From Excoecaria cochinchinensis (lineage: Eukaryota; Streptophyta; Magnoliopsida; Malpighiales; Euphorbiaceae): DNA of 64,000 nt. The translations under genes and the position numbers were made by a program. The DNA is taken from positions 6,079,001-6,143,000 of the forward strand of contig CANTUQ010000020.1 of assembly GCA_947683425.1 (NCBI GenBank), in the 5' to 3' direction. How positions within the stretch are numbered: position 1 is the first letter of the stretch; every line of letters begins with the position of its first letter. Positions 21,810-33,560 of this stretch are shown here, piece by piece. Below the pieces are notes generated by a model, which worked only from the letters and a program-made list of their open reading frames with translations, had not been told where the DNA came from and did no database searches.

Positions 21810-23405
21810 ATGCCTAGTACAAGAAGTTCACAAGAAGAACTTGAACCATTGAATCCTGAAATTGAAAGATTTTTGTCAAGTAACCGGAAATCCAATAGAA
21901 AGAAGAACAAGAATAAGAGACCAATTATCATGGCTGATAAAAATCCACCAAGACTTATGGACTTTGCGACACCTGCATTGAGTGGTGGTCAACAAGGAGT
22001 GGTAAGGCCAACGGTAAATGCAAATCAATTTGAGATTAAACCTTCTTTATTACAAATGATTCAAAATAGCATTCAATTTTATGGTTTGGTAAATGAGCAT
22101 CCTAATGCTTATTTGGCAAATTTTCTTGAAATATGTGATACCTTTAAGATTAATGGTGTGTCGGCTGATGCAATCAAACTTAGGCTTTTCCCTTTCACTT
22201 TGAAAGATAAGGCCAAAGCTTGGTTTAATTCGCTAGCAAGGGGATCAATTACTACTTGGGACTAATTGGCCCAAGCATTTTTATCCAAATATTTTCCCTT
22301 GGCTAAAACAGCCAAAATCATAAAGGATATCACTACATTTGTTCAAAATGACAATGAATCTTTGTATAAGGCTTGGGAAATGTTCAAAGAATTGCAAAGA
22401 ATGTGTCCACACCATAACCTTCCAAGGGAGCTTTTGATGCAAACCTTCTATAATGGAGTTAACCCAACTACAAGAGGTACAATAGATGCTACAGCTGGTG
22501 GATCCTTGATGAGAAAAATAACCGAAGCAGCATTTGAATTATTGGAGGAAATTTCAATGAACAATTGCCTGTGGCCTACTGAGAGAGTAATGGATTCTAA
22601 TTCTTCTAATGCTAGGGGAGTACATGCACTTGATTCTATAGTTGCTTTGCAAGCTCAAGTAGAAGCCTTAACTCATAAACATAATAGTTTAGGAGTGGGA
22701 GGTAGTCAGCAAAATAGTTGTAACATTTGTGGGCAACTAGGACTTTTTAGTGAAGGATGTAATTTAGGGATAACTAATAATGAAGAGCAAGTTAGCTTTA
22801 TTCAAGGTCAAGGTCGTGGTAACCCTTACTCTAGTACATATAATCCAGGTTAGAGAAATCATCCCAACTTTTCTTGGGGAAATAATAGTAACCAAAATAG
22901 GAGTGTAGGTTTTCAACAACCTCAAGATAGGTTTGGGGCTTTAGAAGTTAAGATGGATAGGCTCTTGGAGGGAATTAATATGAAATTTAACTCACAAGAT
23001 GAGAACCACAAGAGGCTGGAAAATAAGTTTCATCAGATTACAAAGAATCAAGCCTCATCCATCCATAACTTAGAAGTGCAAATTAGGCAATTAGCAAAGG
23101 CTTTACCTTCAAGGTTACAAGGAACTTTACCAAGTAATACAGAGGAGAACCCAAGGGAATGTCTAAAAGCCATCAATTTGAGGTTAGGTAAATCCTATAC
23201 TAATGAAATTGTTACTACTAACAAGAGTGGAGAATTGCAGGAAAATGACAAGAAGAACAACTTTTCTGTCGCGAGCATGACGCCTATCGCGATCGCGATA
23301 GAGGAGAGGCCGAGTAATGTCGCGGGCGCGGTACCTATCGCGAGCGTACCAGTTGAAGGAGAGTATTCTGTCGCGAGCACAACACCTATCGCGGGCGCGA
23401 CATAA
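21810..23405 (+). pseudogene. Athila gag (disabled)
   Basis: The frame starts MPSTRSSQEELEPLNPE and shows the Athila capsid: FEIKPSLLQMIQ, GLVNEHPNAYLANFLEICDT and LFPFTLKDKAKAWFNSL. Then come ISMNNCLWP and the nucleocapsid segment. The zinc knuckle reads CNICGQLGLFSEGC, with Leu where His is expected. Stops lie at 22263 (GAA to TAA type), 22851 (TGG to TAG) and 23403, all in one frame. The last 46 codons before 23405 are encoded by palindromic repeats (see 23266-23404). Gag would form the particle, but this copy cannot. Confidence 0.9.
23266..23404 (+). repeat. CpG-rich palindromes inside the Athila reading frame
   Basis: Six to seven imperfect copies of (C/T)TGTCGCGAGC(G)CGAC or CTATCGCGATCGCGATAG lie between the nucleocapsid and protease coding parts. 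They keep the frame and translate as repeats of SVAS.TPIA. The same dyads occur in the Athila LTR, in solo LTR S and in LTR E. Confidence 0.85.
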
Positions 23406-24614
23406 ATGACTTCTAAGGCAAATCTTCCAAAGACGTTTCAACCTCGTCCACCATTTCCTCAACGCCTAAAGAGGCAAAACCAAGATAAGCAATTCCAATC
23501 TTTTATTGAGAAATTGAAGAATTTGCACATCAATTTGAATTTTATTGAGGCCATTACACAAATTCCTAATTATGCAAAATTTCTTAAAGATTTAATTTCT
23601 AAGAAAAGAAATTGGGAAGATATATCCACTATTGCATTAACTGAGGCATGTAGTTCTATAATCACAAATAACTTGCCTACAAAGCTTAAGGATAATGGTA
23701 GCTTTACTATTCCATACACTTTAGGAGATGTTGAGTTTCCTAAGTGTTTATGTGATTTGGGGGCAAGTATAAATCTCATGCCTTTATCTATCTTTAAAAA
23801 GTTGGGGTTGGATTATGTTAAACCTACTTCCATGGTTTTGCAATTAGCTGATCAATCTATTAAGAAACCTATGGAATAGTAGAAGATGTGTTGGTAAAAG
23901 TGGATAAGTTTATTTTACCTGCTGATTTTATTTTCTTCGATTTTGCATATGATGTGAAATGTCCATTGATTTTGGGAAGACCTTTCATGAGGACTTGTAG
24001 GGCTTTGGTGGATGTCTATGAGGGCACTTTAGTCTTAAGAGTAGGGGATGATAGTGTGAAATATTATAAGGATAGAGCATTACAATATCCCATGGATGAA
24101 AATGTGTGCATGAAAATAGATGTTATCAATGCTTGCGTTTTGGAGGTATTGAAAAATGCAGGTTAAAAGAAGTTATCAATGCTTGCGTTTTGGAGGTATG
24201 AAGCAAGAGAGCTTAAGGCCAGAACTTATTTATTGGAATAAAGCACCTTTGCCACCTTCAATTGTATGTCCTCCAAATGTGGAATTAAAAGAACTACAAA
24301 ATCATTTGAGGTATGCATTTCTTGGCTCTAATCATACTTTGCCTATTATAATTTCCAACAAACTTACTAGTGTACAAGAGTATGTATTGTTAGAGGTTAT
24401 TAAAAAAAGGATAAAAAGTATTGGTTAGCGGACTTCTAATCTAGAAGGTATTAGTCCTAATGTAGTCATGCATAGGATAAACTTGGAAGATGAATGTTAG
24501 CCAAAAGCTTATAGGCAAAGAAGGCTTAACCCTCACATGAAAGAGGTAGTGAAAAAAGAAGTTATTAAGTTGCCTGATGCTGGGATCATCTATCCAATTT
24601 CGGATAGTGATTAG
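23406..24614 (+). pseudogene. Athila protease and linker (disabled)
   Basis: The aspartic protease is recognisable by FPKCLCDLGASINLMPLSIFKKLGL, where DLGAS is the active-site triplet region, and by CPLILGRPFM in the flap/C-terminal part. A one-base deletion near 23873 puts the second half in another frame (23888-24166). A ~30-bp duplication (ATCAATGCTTGCGTTTTGGA near 24124 and 24173) interrupts the linker. The linker to RT (24150-24614) carries stops at 24426, 24498 and 24612. Confidence 0.85.
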
Positions 24615-26018
24615 GTGAGTCCAATACATTGTGTTCCAAAGAAGGGAGGTATGACGGTTGTTAGGAATAAGAATGGTGATCTAATTCCTACTAGAACCAC
24701 CACCGGTTGGAGGGTGTGTATAGACTATAGGAAGTTAAATTCAGTAACTAGGAAAGATAATTTTCCTTTACCGTTAATTGACCAAATGTTGGAGAGAATA
24801 GCTGGTCATTCTCATTACTGTTTTTTAGATGGTTATTCAGGATATTTTAAAATTTTTATCTACGCTATTGACCAAGAGAAAACCACATTTACTTGTCCAT
24901 ATGGGACCTTTGCATACAGGCAAATGCCTTTTGGGTTATGCAATGCACCAGCCACCTTTCAACTGTGTATGACTTCAATTTTTGGTGATATGATAGAGGA
25001 TATAATGGAAGTTTTTATGGATGACTTTTCTGTTTATGGGGATTCATTTGAGCTTTGTCTACAAAATTTAGAAAAAGTATTGGCTAGATGTGAAGAAACT
25101 AATTTGGTTCTTAATTGGGAGAAATGCCATTTTATGGTAGATGAGGGGATAGTTTTAGGGCATAAGATTTTAAGTCAAGGGATTGAGGTAGATAGAGCAA
25201 AAACAAAATTGATTGAGAAATTACCTCCACCCACTACACTTAAAGGGGTAAGATCTTTTCTTGGTCTTACTGGTTTTTATAGAAGATTTATAAAGCATTT
25301 TTCATTGATTGCTAAACCTTTGACTAACTTGTTAATAAAGGATGTGCCTTTTGAATTTTCTTAAGAATGTATGCATGCTTTTGATACTTTGAAGAAAGCC
25401 CTTGTAAGTGCACCTATTATCACCACTCCTAATTGGGAATTGCCATTTGAGATCATGTGTGCTGCAAGTGATTTTACTGCGGGATGTGTGCTAGGACAAA
25501 GGCATGGTAAGAATTTGCATGTGATTTATTATGCTAGCCACACTTTGTCACCTCCTCAAATCAATTACACAACCACTAAAAAAGAGATGTTAGCTGTGGT
25601 TTATGCATGTGACAAATTTTGATCTTACTTGTTAGGGTCTAAAGTTATTATTTATACGGATCATGCGGCATTGAGGTATTTGTTTGCTAAGAAAGATGCT
25701 AAACCTAGATTGATTCGTTGGGTATTATTATTGCAAGAATTTGACCTTGTCATTAAAGATGAAAAGGGAAGTGAAAATTTAGTAGCTGACCATTTGTCAA
25801 GGTTAAAAAACAACGATGAACCTTTAGGTGATAGCATTAATGAGTCTTTTCCGGATGAATCATTAATGTCACTTGAAATTATGCATGTACCTTGGTATGC
25901 TGATTTTGCTAATTATCTTGCTGTTGGGATTGTGCCTAATGGTTTGACATGGCAACAAAAGAAAAAGTTTTTTAATGATGTCAAACATTATCTTTAGGAG
26001 GAACCCTATTTATTTAAG
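24615..26018 (+). pseudogene. Athila reverse transcriptase and RNase H (disabled)
   Basis: RT landmarks in order are SPIHCVPKKGGMTVV, VCIDYRKLNSVTRKDNFPLP, FLDGYSGYFKI, MPFGLCNAPATFQ, the catalytic FMDDFSVYG and SFLGLTGFYRRFI. RNase H follows with TPNWELPFEIMCAASD, YTTTKKEMLAVVYA and YTDHAALRYLF. The frame is constant, but stops occur at 25362 (TAA), 25620 (TGA, from an Arg CGA) and 25995 (TAG). All catalytic aspartates that I can place are retained, so loss of function comes from the stops. Confidence 0.9.
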
Positions 26019-27137
26019 ATGAGTAGGGATGGCATAATCCGTAGATGTGTGAGTGAGGAAGATTATCAAAACATCTTAACACATTGTCATGCTGCTTTGT
26101 ATTCGGGTCATAATGGTTCTACTAAGACTGCTTCTAGGGTGCTTGAATGCGGTTCTTTTGGCCTACTTTGTTTCATGATGCAAGAGTGTTTGTTTCTAAG
26201 TTTGATAAATGTCAAAGAGCTGGTAATATTAGTAAGAGAGATGAAATGCCTTTGAATAACATATTGGAAGTTGAAGTATTTGATGTGTGAGGGATTGATT
26301 TTATTGGTCCTTTCCCTACATCTTTTGGGCAAAATTACATTTTGGTTGGTGTAGATTATGTATCCAAATGGGTTGAAGCAAAAGCAACGCCAACTAATGA
26401 TTCAAAGGTAGTGCTAAAGTTTTTGAAGAAGCTCTTCTCAAGGTTTGGAGTGCCAAGAGCCATCATAAGTGATGGCGGTAAGCATTTCATTAACCGTTCT
26501 TTTTATTCTTTATTGCATAAATATGGTGTGCATCATAGGGTAGCTACACCATTTCACCCACATGAAGTGGTCAAAGTGTCCAATAGGGAACTTAAGTGGA
26601 TATTAGAAAAAACTGTTTCTAATTCTAGAAAGGATTGGGCACATAAATTGGATGATGCTTTATGGGCATACCACACAGCATTTAAGGCACCTATTGGTAT
26701 GAAACCATATAGGTTGGTTTATGGAAAAGCATGTCATTTTCCTGTGCAGTTATAGTATAAAGCATATTGGGCTATTAGAACCTTGAATTATGACTTAAAG
26801 GATGCAAGCGTCAAGAGATGTTTGCAATTGAATGAGCTTGATGAGTTAAGACTTTTTGCATATGAAAATGCCAAAATCTATAAAGAAAGGTCTAAGAAAT
26901 GGCATGATGCTCATATAAGGTATAAACATTTCACCATTGGGGATAAGGTTCTTTTGTACAATTCAAGGTTGAAACTCTTTCTTGGAAAATTGAAATCTAG
27001 AAAGAGTGGACCCTTTGAAGTCACCCAAGTTTTTTATCAAGGTTTCCTAGAACTCAAAAATGAAAAAGGGGAATTATTTAAAGCCAATGGTCAAAGATGT
27101 AAGGTGTATTTGGAGGAAACCTTTCATGGAAGGGAGG
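26019..27137 (+). pseudogene. Athila integrase (disabled)
   Basis: The zinc-binding start (HCHAALYSGHNG) is followed by a frameshift near 26150 and a TGA at 26287-26289. The catalytic core has VGVDYVSKWVEA and IISDGGKHF. The catalytic Glu position before VSNREL reads Lys (VKVSNREL), and neighbouring residues are missing. The C-terminal domain (FTIGDKVLLYNSRLKLFLGKLKS) is open after a TAG at 26753. Tat element C is inserted at 27137, three bases before the current stop. Athila coding continued for about a dozen more codons at 47770. Confidence 0.87.
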
Positions 27138-29190
27138 TGTGACGCACGCCGGATCCCTGCGGCCGCCCGTGTGACCGCCCGCTTGAGGGCGATCTGGGCA
27201 TTTGAGGGCCCGCTAAAAACTTGTAATAAATCGCAAGTGTGTTTATGTTGGGCAACAAGGAGGTTTCATGGAGTCGCCACCCAATAGAACATTGGGAAAC
27301 TTTCTCTCGCCTCGGAGAGCCTAAGACTGTTCTTAGTATCCATTTTGGGCCAACCAGAGGGGTCTTGGAGGGTAAACCTCTCGCCCTAAGGAGCATAGGA
27401 TTAATGCCAAAATCTCATGACACAAGAGGTGTCTTGGAGGGTAAACCTCTCGACTCTGTGAGCCCAAAGATCAGAGCTAGGTTCGAGACTTCTCATCTAT
27501 TTTTACCTTGATTATTTTATGATCAAATTTTAATTATCATTAATTCGCTCTCTCTCCACACGATGCAATTGATTAAAGGCGCATTTATTCACATTTGGAA
27601 AGCAGTAAATGAGCAAGTAAATAGCGAAAGCAATAAATTACAATAATACAAGGAGCAGAATACAACTCCCTTTTATAAATGTGCGATACATACACAAATC
27701 AGGGCATTGCTTATTTTGAGGACTTTTGTCCCCGCATGCATCATTATCAAAATGGCTATTTTATTATGAGGATTTTTATTGGATAAAAATAGGACATTGG
27801 GTCCTTACGTTTATGAAAACCTCATTTTATTGAATATAAAACATTAATCAATTTTTATATTTAGCGGGATACAAGAAGGGTATACTCATGTGCATAGAAT
27901 AATTAATGAATAACCAAATAAAGGAAATAACTAAAAAGGTTAGAAAACTAAACCGGACGGAATCCTCCGAGCATGGTATATCACCCCTCGAGCTCAGGAT
28001 AGTCCAAGAAAATCAATATATGCTCACAAAAAGTTAAAAGATGTTAATATATGAAAGCTCAACATAAATGAAGTCAAAAGACTTGAGAGAAATAGAAGAG
28101 ATTTGGAAACGTGGAGACAGACCCAGCGACGGCCTCTATCGAGTGACGGACGAGCGTCAGTCAAAATGACTAATGTGTCCCGTCGCTCACTCAAGAGAGA
28201 GGGCGTCTGTGAGTGGGGTGACCGACGGGCATCGGTGAAGCAGATGACCCGTCGGTCACCACTGTCTCCGAAAATAAACTGTGAAAACACTCTTTTTTTC
28301 AAAGAAAAAATGGTTTTTTATCACAAAATAAGATGAAGAGAATCAAAATAAAGAGAAGTGAAAGCAAAAAGCCAAAAGAACAGCAAAAATAAAGGATAAA
28401 GATGAAATAACACGGAGAATAAGTCCGGAATATTTACCCTCAGATAATGTTTTAGTGAGATTCTTGGTGTCGATTAGAGTCCCGCGCGCTCCACGAAAAA
28501 TGAAATGAAAGGTTAGGAAAGAGGAAAATAGATTGTTTCCTTCTTAACCCCTCAAAAAGACTGACTTTGGAATCAAAAACCCGAAGAAAACTAATTAGTT
28601 TTAGCTCCTTTTTAACGGTTTGATTCTCAAATTAAAAGAAATTTATTAATATATGTGTTTGCTGGAAGAGAGAGAAAATATGCTTGAATTTGGGCAGAGT
28701 TTCCCCTCCTGAAAAATTTTGGAACCCTTTTTAGGAAGAAAATCAAAGCCTTTACAGGCCAGGCACAACCGACGGGCGTCGGATGTGGAGACGGGCATCG
28801 GAAGAATCCTTCTGACACAAGGATTCATCCGACGGCCCTGCCATTTCCACCGACGGGCGTCGGAGAGGTTGCGTGCTCCGGGAAACAAGGTGGCGTGTTC
28901 CTGAATAGGCGGAGCCTTCCGACGGGCATCGAAAAAATTATGGGCCGTCTGTGACACCAAGCGACGGGCTGGCCTATAACAGACGGGCTGACCGTCTGTC
29001 ACGAAAAAAATACTTTTTGACTCGAAAATTCCCTGTTTTCTCTCCCTCTGCCGACGAAAGGTGAAAAGACTCATTTCTCGTGGAGTATGGGACTAAAACC
29101 TCCGAATCCAAACCGTTTGTACAGGCTCGGACACTGATTTTATCATAGGGTAATCTCTGATCCGGACCGCTCCGGGACACGGTGCTTACA
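27138..29190 (-). repeat. 3' LTR of Tat element C
   Basis: The LTR carries two palindrome clusters (28118-28265 and 28745-29010) built on GACCGACGGGC and CCGACGGGCGTCGG. A short repeat around GTCTTGGAGGGTAAACCTCTCG occurs near 27361 and 27430. The undisturbed site GGGCAGAGTTTCCCCTCC near 28691 is the empty form of the solo-LTR S insertion in the partner LTR. Confidence 0.93.
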
Positions 29191-29206
29191 GTTGCCCCCA
29201 GTTTTG
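29191..29206 (-). other. Polypurine tract of element C
   Basis: The minus strand reads AAAACTGGGGGCAAC directly before the LTR. Element D has AAAATTGGGGGCAAC in the same place (55080-55094). Confidence 0.85.
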
Positions 29207-30390
29207 GTGAAACTAGAGCACAAGTGCCTAGACGAGCTAAAACTCAGAGAAAGGACGGAAAGGAAGATAGTGTACCTTTGGCGATCCTTACCCCCTGTGC
29301 CTTTTACCGGGTAGACCTTGTCTCAGTCTGTTCGGCATGTGAGGATATCCCTATCGGTCTCATCTCGACTTGTAGGTGTTGGTGAGATGTAGCATTCTCT
29401 AGCCACGACCTCGATGTGAAGAGCAGTGTTTCTCTAACTGCAACTTCTGCTTCTGCTGGCCTCGTCTCGGCTTGCGCAGGATTGAGGAAATGTAGCACTC
29501 TCTGACTATAAATCCGCTGTGAAGAGCAGTGTTTCTCTAATTGCAGCTTCGACTTCTACTGGCCTCGTCTCGACTTGCATAGGGTTGAAGGGATGTAGCA
29601 CTCTCTGGCTACAAACTCGGTGTGAAGAGCAGTATTTCTTTAACTGCAGCTTTGACTTCTGCTGGCCTCGTCTCGGCTTGCGCAGGGTTGAAGAGATGTA
29701 GCACTCTCTGGCTACAAACTCGGTATGAAGAGCAGTGTTTCTCTAACTGCAGCTTCAATTGGTGAGAAGCGGTACTCTCTGACCACAGTCTCAAAAGGAA
29801 GAGTAGTATTCTCTAACTACAACTTCAATTGTCTAAGTTCCCTTGCTAACCCCCATCCGATCTGCAAGGCGCATAGCACTCTCTGGATCCCGCGTGAACT
29901 GTGAGATGAGGTACTTTCTGACCATAATCTTGATTTTGTAGAGGAGGAGATCTCGCTGGGTTCCCCGTTCCCAAAAGACATGAATCTTTGGCGCCCTTGT
30001 TCGGACTTCTAATCGATGCTTGTGTTCTGATTGATGTTTCTCTGTACCTGTGTGATAGAAGGTTTTGTTAATTCATGTTTGAGTTGTTATTTTTTTTTTA
30101 ACACGTCTATGAATGGCATGGTTTTGCTTTATCTACCAGGTCATGTTTCATTTATATCCTTTTCTATTGAGTTGTCATCATCATTTTTTTTCATTAATTT
30201 TTTGGTTTTCCTTATTTTTGAATACGAGCAAATGTGAAAACATATATTTATAAATAACTGAGTAAATGCATAAACTTAAAACAAAGTTTTTTTCACTAGA
30301 AATATCCATTTTTGTACAATGTATATACAAAGTGAAAATGTACAAAAATACAAAAATGACTCCCTGAACATCAGAGGGGTGTGTAGTCGG
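29207..30390 (-). repeat. Tandem repeats and spacer before the polypurine tract (element C)
   Basis: From about 29370 to 29830 a ~95-120-bp unit is repeated four to five times. It includes GAAGAGCAGTGTTTCTCTAA and CTGGCCTCGTCTCGGCTTGC. The spacer to ORF2 (29830-30390) is AT-rich without a visible gene. Elements D and G have tandem repeats in the same position but with unrelated sequence. Confidence 0.75.
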
Positions 30391-32366
30391 AGGGCTCATT
30401 AGGGTCCTCATCATCTGATATGTGCACTGTCCCTGGCGGAGGTGGAGGTGGAGTTGGCTGTGCCGGAGGTGGAGGCTGAGCCATGGAAGGTCCTGCCCTA
30501 GCATCATGGGCCTATCTGAATCTAATCTGAGCATAGCCATCCAAGAAGGGCTGGGTACAAGTCCTCATAAACCCTAAGGTCTCTGAAACTGTGCCTCCTA
30601 GCTTCTTGAACGCCTGGCTCATCTGAATGGTCTGCTCGCTGGCGGCCCTCCTCATCTGCTCTAGGAACTGCTCTGTTTACTCTCTGAACTCCCTCATGGT
30701 CTGAGACAAGGGTGGGAGAATCCCCTCTATCGCCTAGACCCGGGATCTCAGGGAGTCGAGCGACTCGCCGATCATCTGTAGGGTCATATCAACCCTCTGA
30801 GATGCCTGGTCCTGAGACGTCCTCATCTCATGAGCGAGCTACTGCCTAAGCTCCCTCTGGCCCTGGGCGATCTGCTCTATCAGCCTCACCTGCTCATCTC
30901 TAAAGGCCTCCAGGACCTGAGCCTGCTCTCGCACGGTGTGCTCGATATAACCGGCCTGCTCCTGAGCCAAACGCTCTATCCCCCGAGACTGCTCCTGAAT
31001 AGCAGCCTGCTGACGGTCTAACCTCTATTGTATAGCTCTGTCTCTCTCATCTTGTCGTCGCTCTAAGGCTGCGAACATGGATGTGAGGAGCTAGGAGAAG
31101 TCAGGCTATGCTGGCTACTGCTGTGCTGGCTCTGATGGCGGGGCTGCGGAGGTGGAGGCCCCTGGGTCGCCTCGAAAATATGGGTGATACCTCTCGGGGG
31201 GCTCGTGGGTAGACCTCTGTACCTTGATGCTCGGCAACGGGATAGGAGTCGGTGCTCTGAACGCCGGTGAAGCCGCAAAGAGCTCGTCATAGCGAACTCC
31301 ATGTCGAAATCCGACAGGGTCCTGGGCTGCTCCTGCTGTGGTGGCGGTGGCACAGTCTGAGGATGAGGCTGGGGAGGCTGAGGAGGCTACTGCTCCGGCT
31401 CGGGCTGAGGAGGCTGATGCTCCGGCTGAGGAGGCTACTGCACCGGCTGAGGAGGCTGTTGCTCTGGCTGCTCCGGGTCTGGACCCAAGGGTTGAAGTGA
31501 GAACATCCGCCTGGTCTCGTGGATGGACAACACTCTGTAAGCCTCTGCCTTCCCTGATATCTGCGAGATCATCCCAATCTGCACTGCCGCTGCGGCATCC
31601 ACATGTATCCCCTCATCCAGGGGTCCTCTCAGCCTGTCTGGGGTAACTCCTAACCCCAAAAGCAACCGAGTGATGACTCCTCCCACTATCACCACTGGTG
31701 TCAGTCCTCTGCCAACTCTGACCAAGTTAGCCAAGATCTCATGGCTAACGTTGAGGCGCTGGCCTGCCACCATAGCCCAGAGGCTCCAGATCTCGGCCGC
31801 GTTGAGTGACCCTGGATTACCAGCTCGACCAAGGTATAAACTGGATAGCACTTTATGCAGGTACCGGAGTGCCTGAGACACCAGTACGGTGCTCTTCGCT
31901 GTATCATGATCATATAGCACTCCCGGTAGGGAAATGGCCGCCCAGTGGGCGCATCTCACCGCTCGTCATGGGATCTCGGCCCCCTCCTCTCTGGGGAACC
32001 CCATGGCCTCAGTAAACCTCTGCCTAGTAATGCTGAACTGCTGGCCATCGAACTAGAACTGGACTACCCCTGGCTCTGTATCTGCCTCTGAAAGCCGCCA
32101 GAACGTAGGGTCGCTCGGACCTGCCGGGTGGCCTCTGGGAAGGTCTGGAAAGCGGGGTCAAGGAACTCTGTCCACCCGGCGCCCTCAACAAGCATGTCGA
32201 CCTCCGGGGCCATCCCTAGGGCCTCTAGGAACGGCCGGGACACGAAGAGACTGGCCCGAATCTCCACCTGAGCGAGCGCCCTATATCTCTGAGTTGACTC
32301 ATCGTCCATCCAACCCGGAACCACGACCTCGGCCTGGGCTTGTGGTGCTCTGCGTCTACGAGGCAT
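30390..32366 (-). pseudogene. ORF2 of Tat element C
   Basis: It begins MPRRRRAPQAQAEVVVPGWM after a 5' UTR intron. The N-terminal domain (ASLFVSRPFLEALG, then LNAAEIWSLWAMVAGQRLNVSHE and VGGVITRLLLGLG) resembles the 'putative plant transposon protein' family. A Gln/Pro-rich repeat block (31340-31480) and a long coiled coil (about 31070-30760) follow. The C-terminus ends TVHISDDEDPNEPSDYTPL. Stops at 32064, in the repeat block and in the coiled coil, plus a frame change near 31970, disable it. Element D encodes the same architecture, including a near-identical acidic tail. The function is unknown. Its promoter and intron suggest a separate transcript. Confidence 0.75.
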
Positions 32367-32367
32367 C

Positions 32368-33079
32368 CTGCAAAAGAAATATTAGATGGTGAAAATTTGG
32401 CAAAACAGGCATTATAAGGCTTGTTTTCTAGGTGAAAGCCCATTTAGGCCTCACTCGGGCAATAGCAGCCCGAATACGAGATAAATAATAGATAATAAAT
32501 GAAAAGGGGCGAATGTCCTGCCAAGGGATGTTGCCCAGCATGCTTCGCACATATCAATACAGAAGAAACATGCAATCGGCAAGGAAATACTTAAAGCGAA
32601 TAAAGATGGGCTTTCTAGACCCCAAGGTATGCATTATACACAAAAATATTCAATTTTAGAATGAAGAATAAAAATTTGGGCAGCACCCCGGCAAGGGTGT
32701 GCTCAACCTCCTGCATAAAAAGGCATCAAACTAGGCCTCAGGCCTCAACAACAATATGTAAATATAAATGGGACGCACCCCGGCAAGAGTGTGCCCCCAA
32801 CAACACAAAATAATGGCCTCAGGCCTCAACAATACAAAGTAATACGCTAGAAAGCCTATTTCTAAGGCGACAAAGGTATAGAAAAATGCTATTTCTATGT
32901 GATCATGCAAAAGCTCATATTAATTGCACTACAAAATAATAAATAAATAAAGAAAAAAACGGGCAGCATTCTCCCTAGATTTTTAAGGCATCTAAAGCAT
33001 TCTAATCATTTCTAAGGCTAAAGGAAGAAGAAATGAAAAAATAAATTGAACTAATTAAAAAAGTAGTTATTTTACTTAC
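32368..33079 (-). other. 5' UTR intron of ORF2 (element C)
   Basis: The donor ACAA|GTAAGT (33079) and acceptor CTTTTGCAG (32368) are positioned as in element D, with the ORF2 start codon one base after the acceptor. The intron contains copies of GGGCA...CCCGGCAAG...GTGC related to the element D intron repeats. Confidence 0.65.
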
Positions 33080-33239
33080 TTGTAGTCGCGAGAAGTGTAG
33101 AAAAAACTGAAGAAAAATGAATGTCTGAGCATCCGGTGAGTAGAGAACGCGGAAAGATGAAAAAAAAAAGCAAGAAGAGGAGAAAAATGCTTGAAAATGC
33201 AGAAAAAAACGCAAAAGAACCATTTTTGAGAGGGGGAGT

Positions 33240-33490
33240 GAAAGTGACAGCGCCGCTGGTCCGTCTGCCACTCGCCCTTATATAGAGTTTCATGACCGAC
33301 GGGCTGGGCGTCTGTAGGAGCGACCGATGGGCTGCCCATCTGTCGTTCACCATTCCTCCAATTAATGTGCATTTAATGCTCGTGATAGATGTAATGCTGA
33401 CGTATGCATTTGCTAGGTGGATCTTAACCGACGGGCCGGCCGTCTCTTGGTAGAGACGGGTAGGCTGTCGGTGACACTTCTCTATAAATT
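33240..33490. promoter_or_regulatory. Divergent promoter with palindrome cluster (element C)
   Basis: A minus-strand TATA box (CTCTATATAAG, 33277-33287) faces ORF2. A plus-strand one (TCTATAAATT, 33481-33490) lies about 70 bp before the antisense ORF start. The ~190 bp between them hold dyads such as CCGACGGGCTGGGCGTCTGT, CGATGGGCTGCCCATCTGTC and CCGACGGGCCGGCCGTCT. Confidence 0.68.
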
Positions 33491-33560
33491 CTTCTAAAAA
33501 ATTTTTGCTCTTCGTGTCTCTTCATTTTCCCAACATCTTGAGCCCTTTATTCTTTTCAAA

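Noticed and set aside
31267..31646. Ala/Glu-rich plus-strand ORF
   Set aside because: It is antisense to the Gln/Pro-rich repeats of ORF2 in element C. The composition follows from the minisatellite, and element D has no conserved counterpart.
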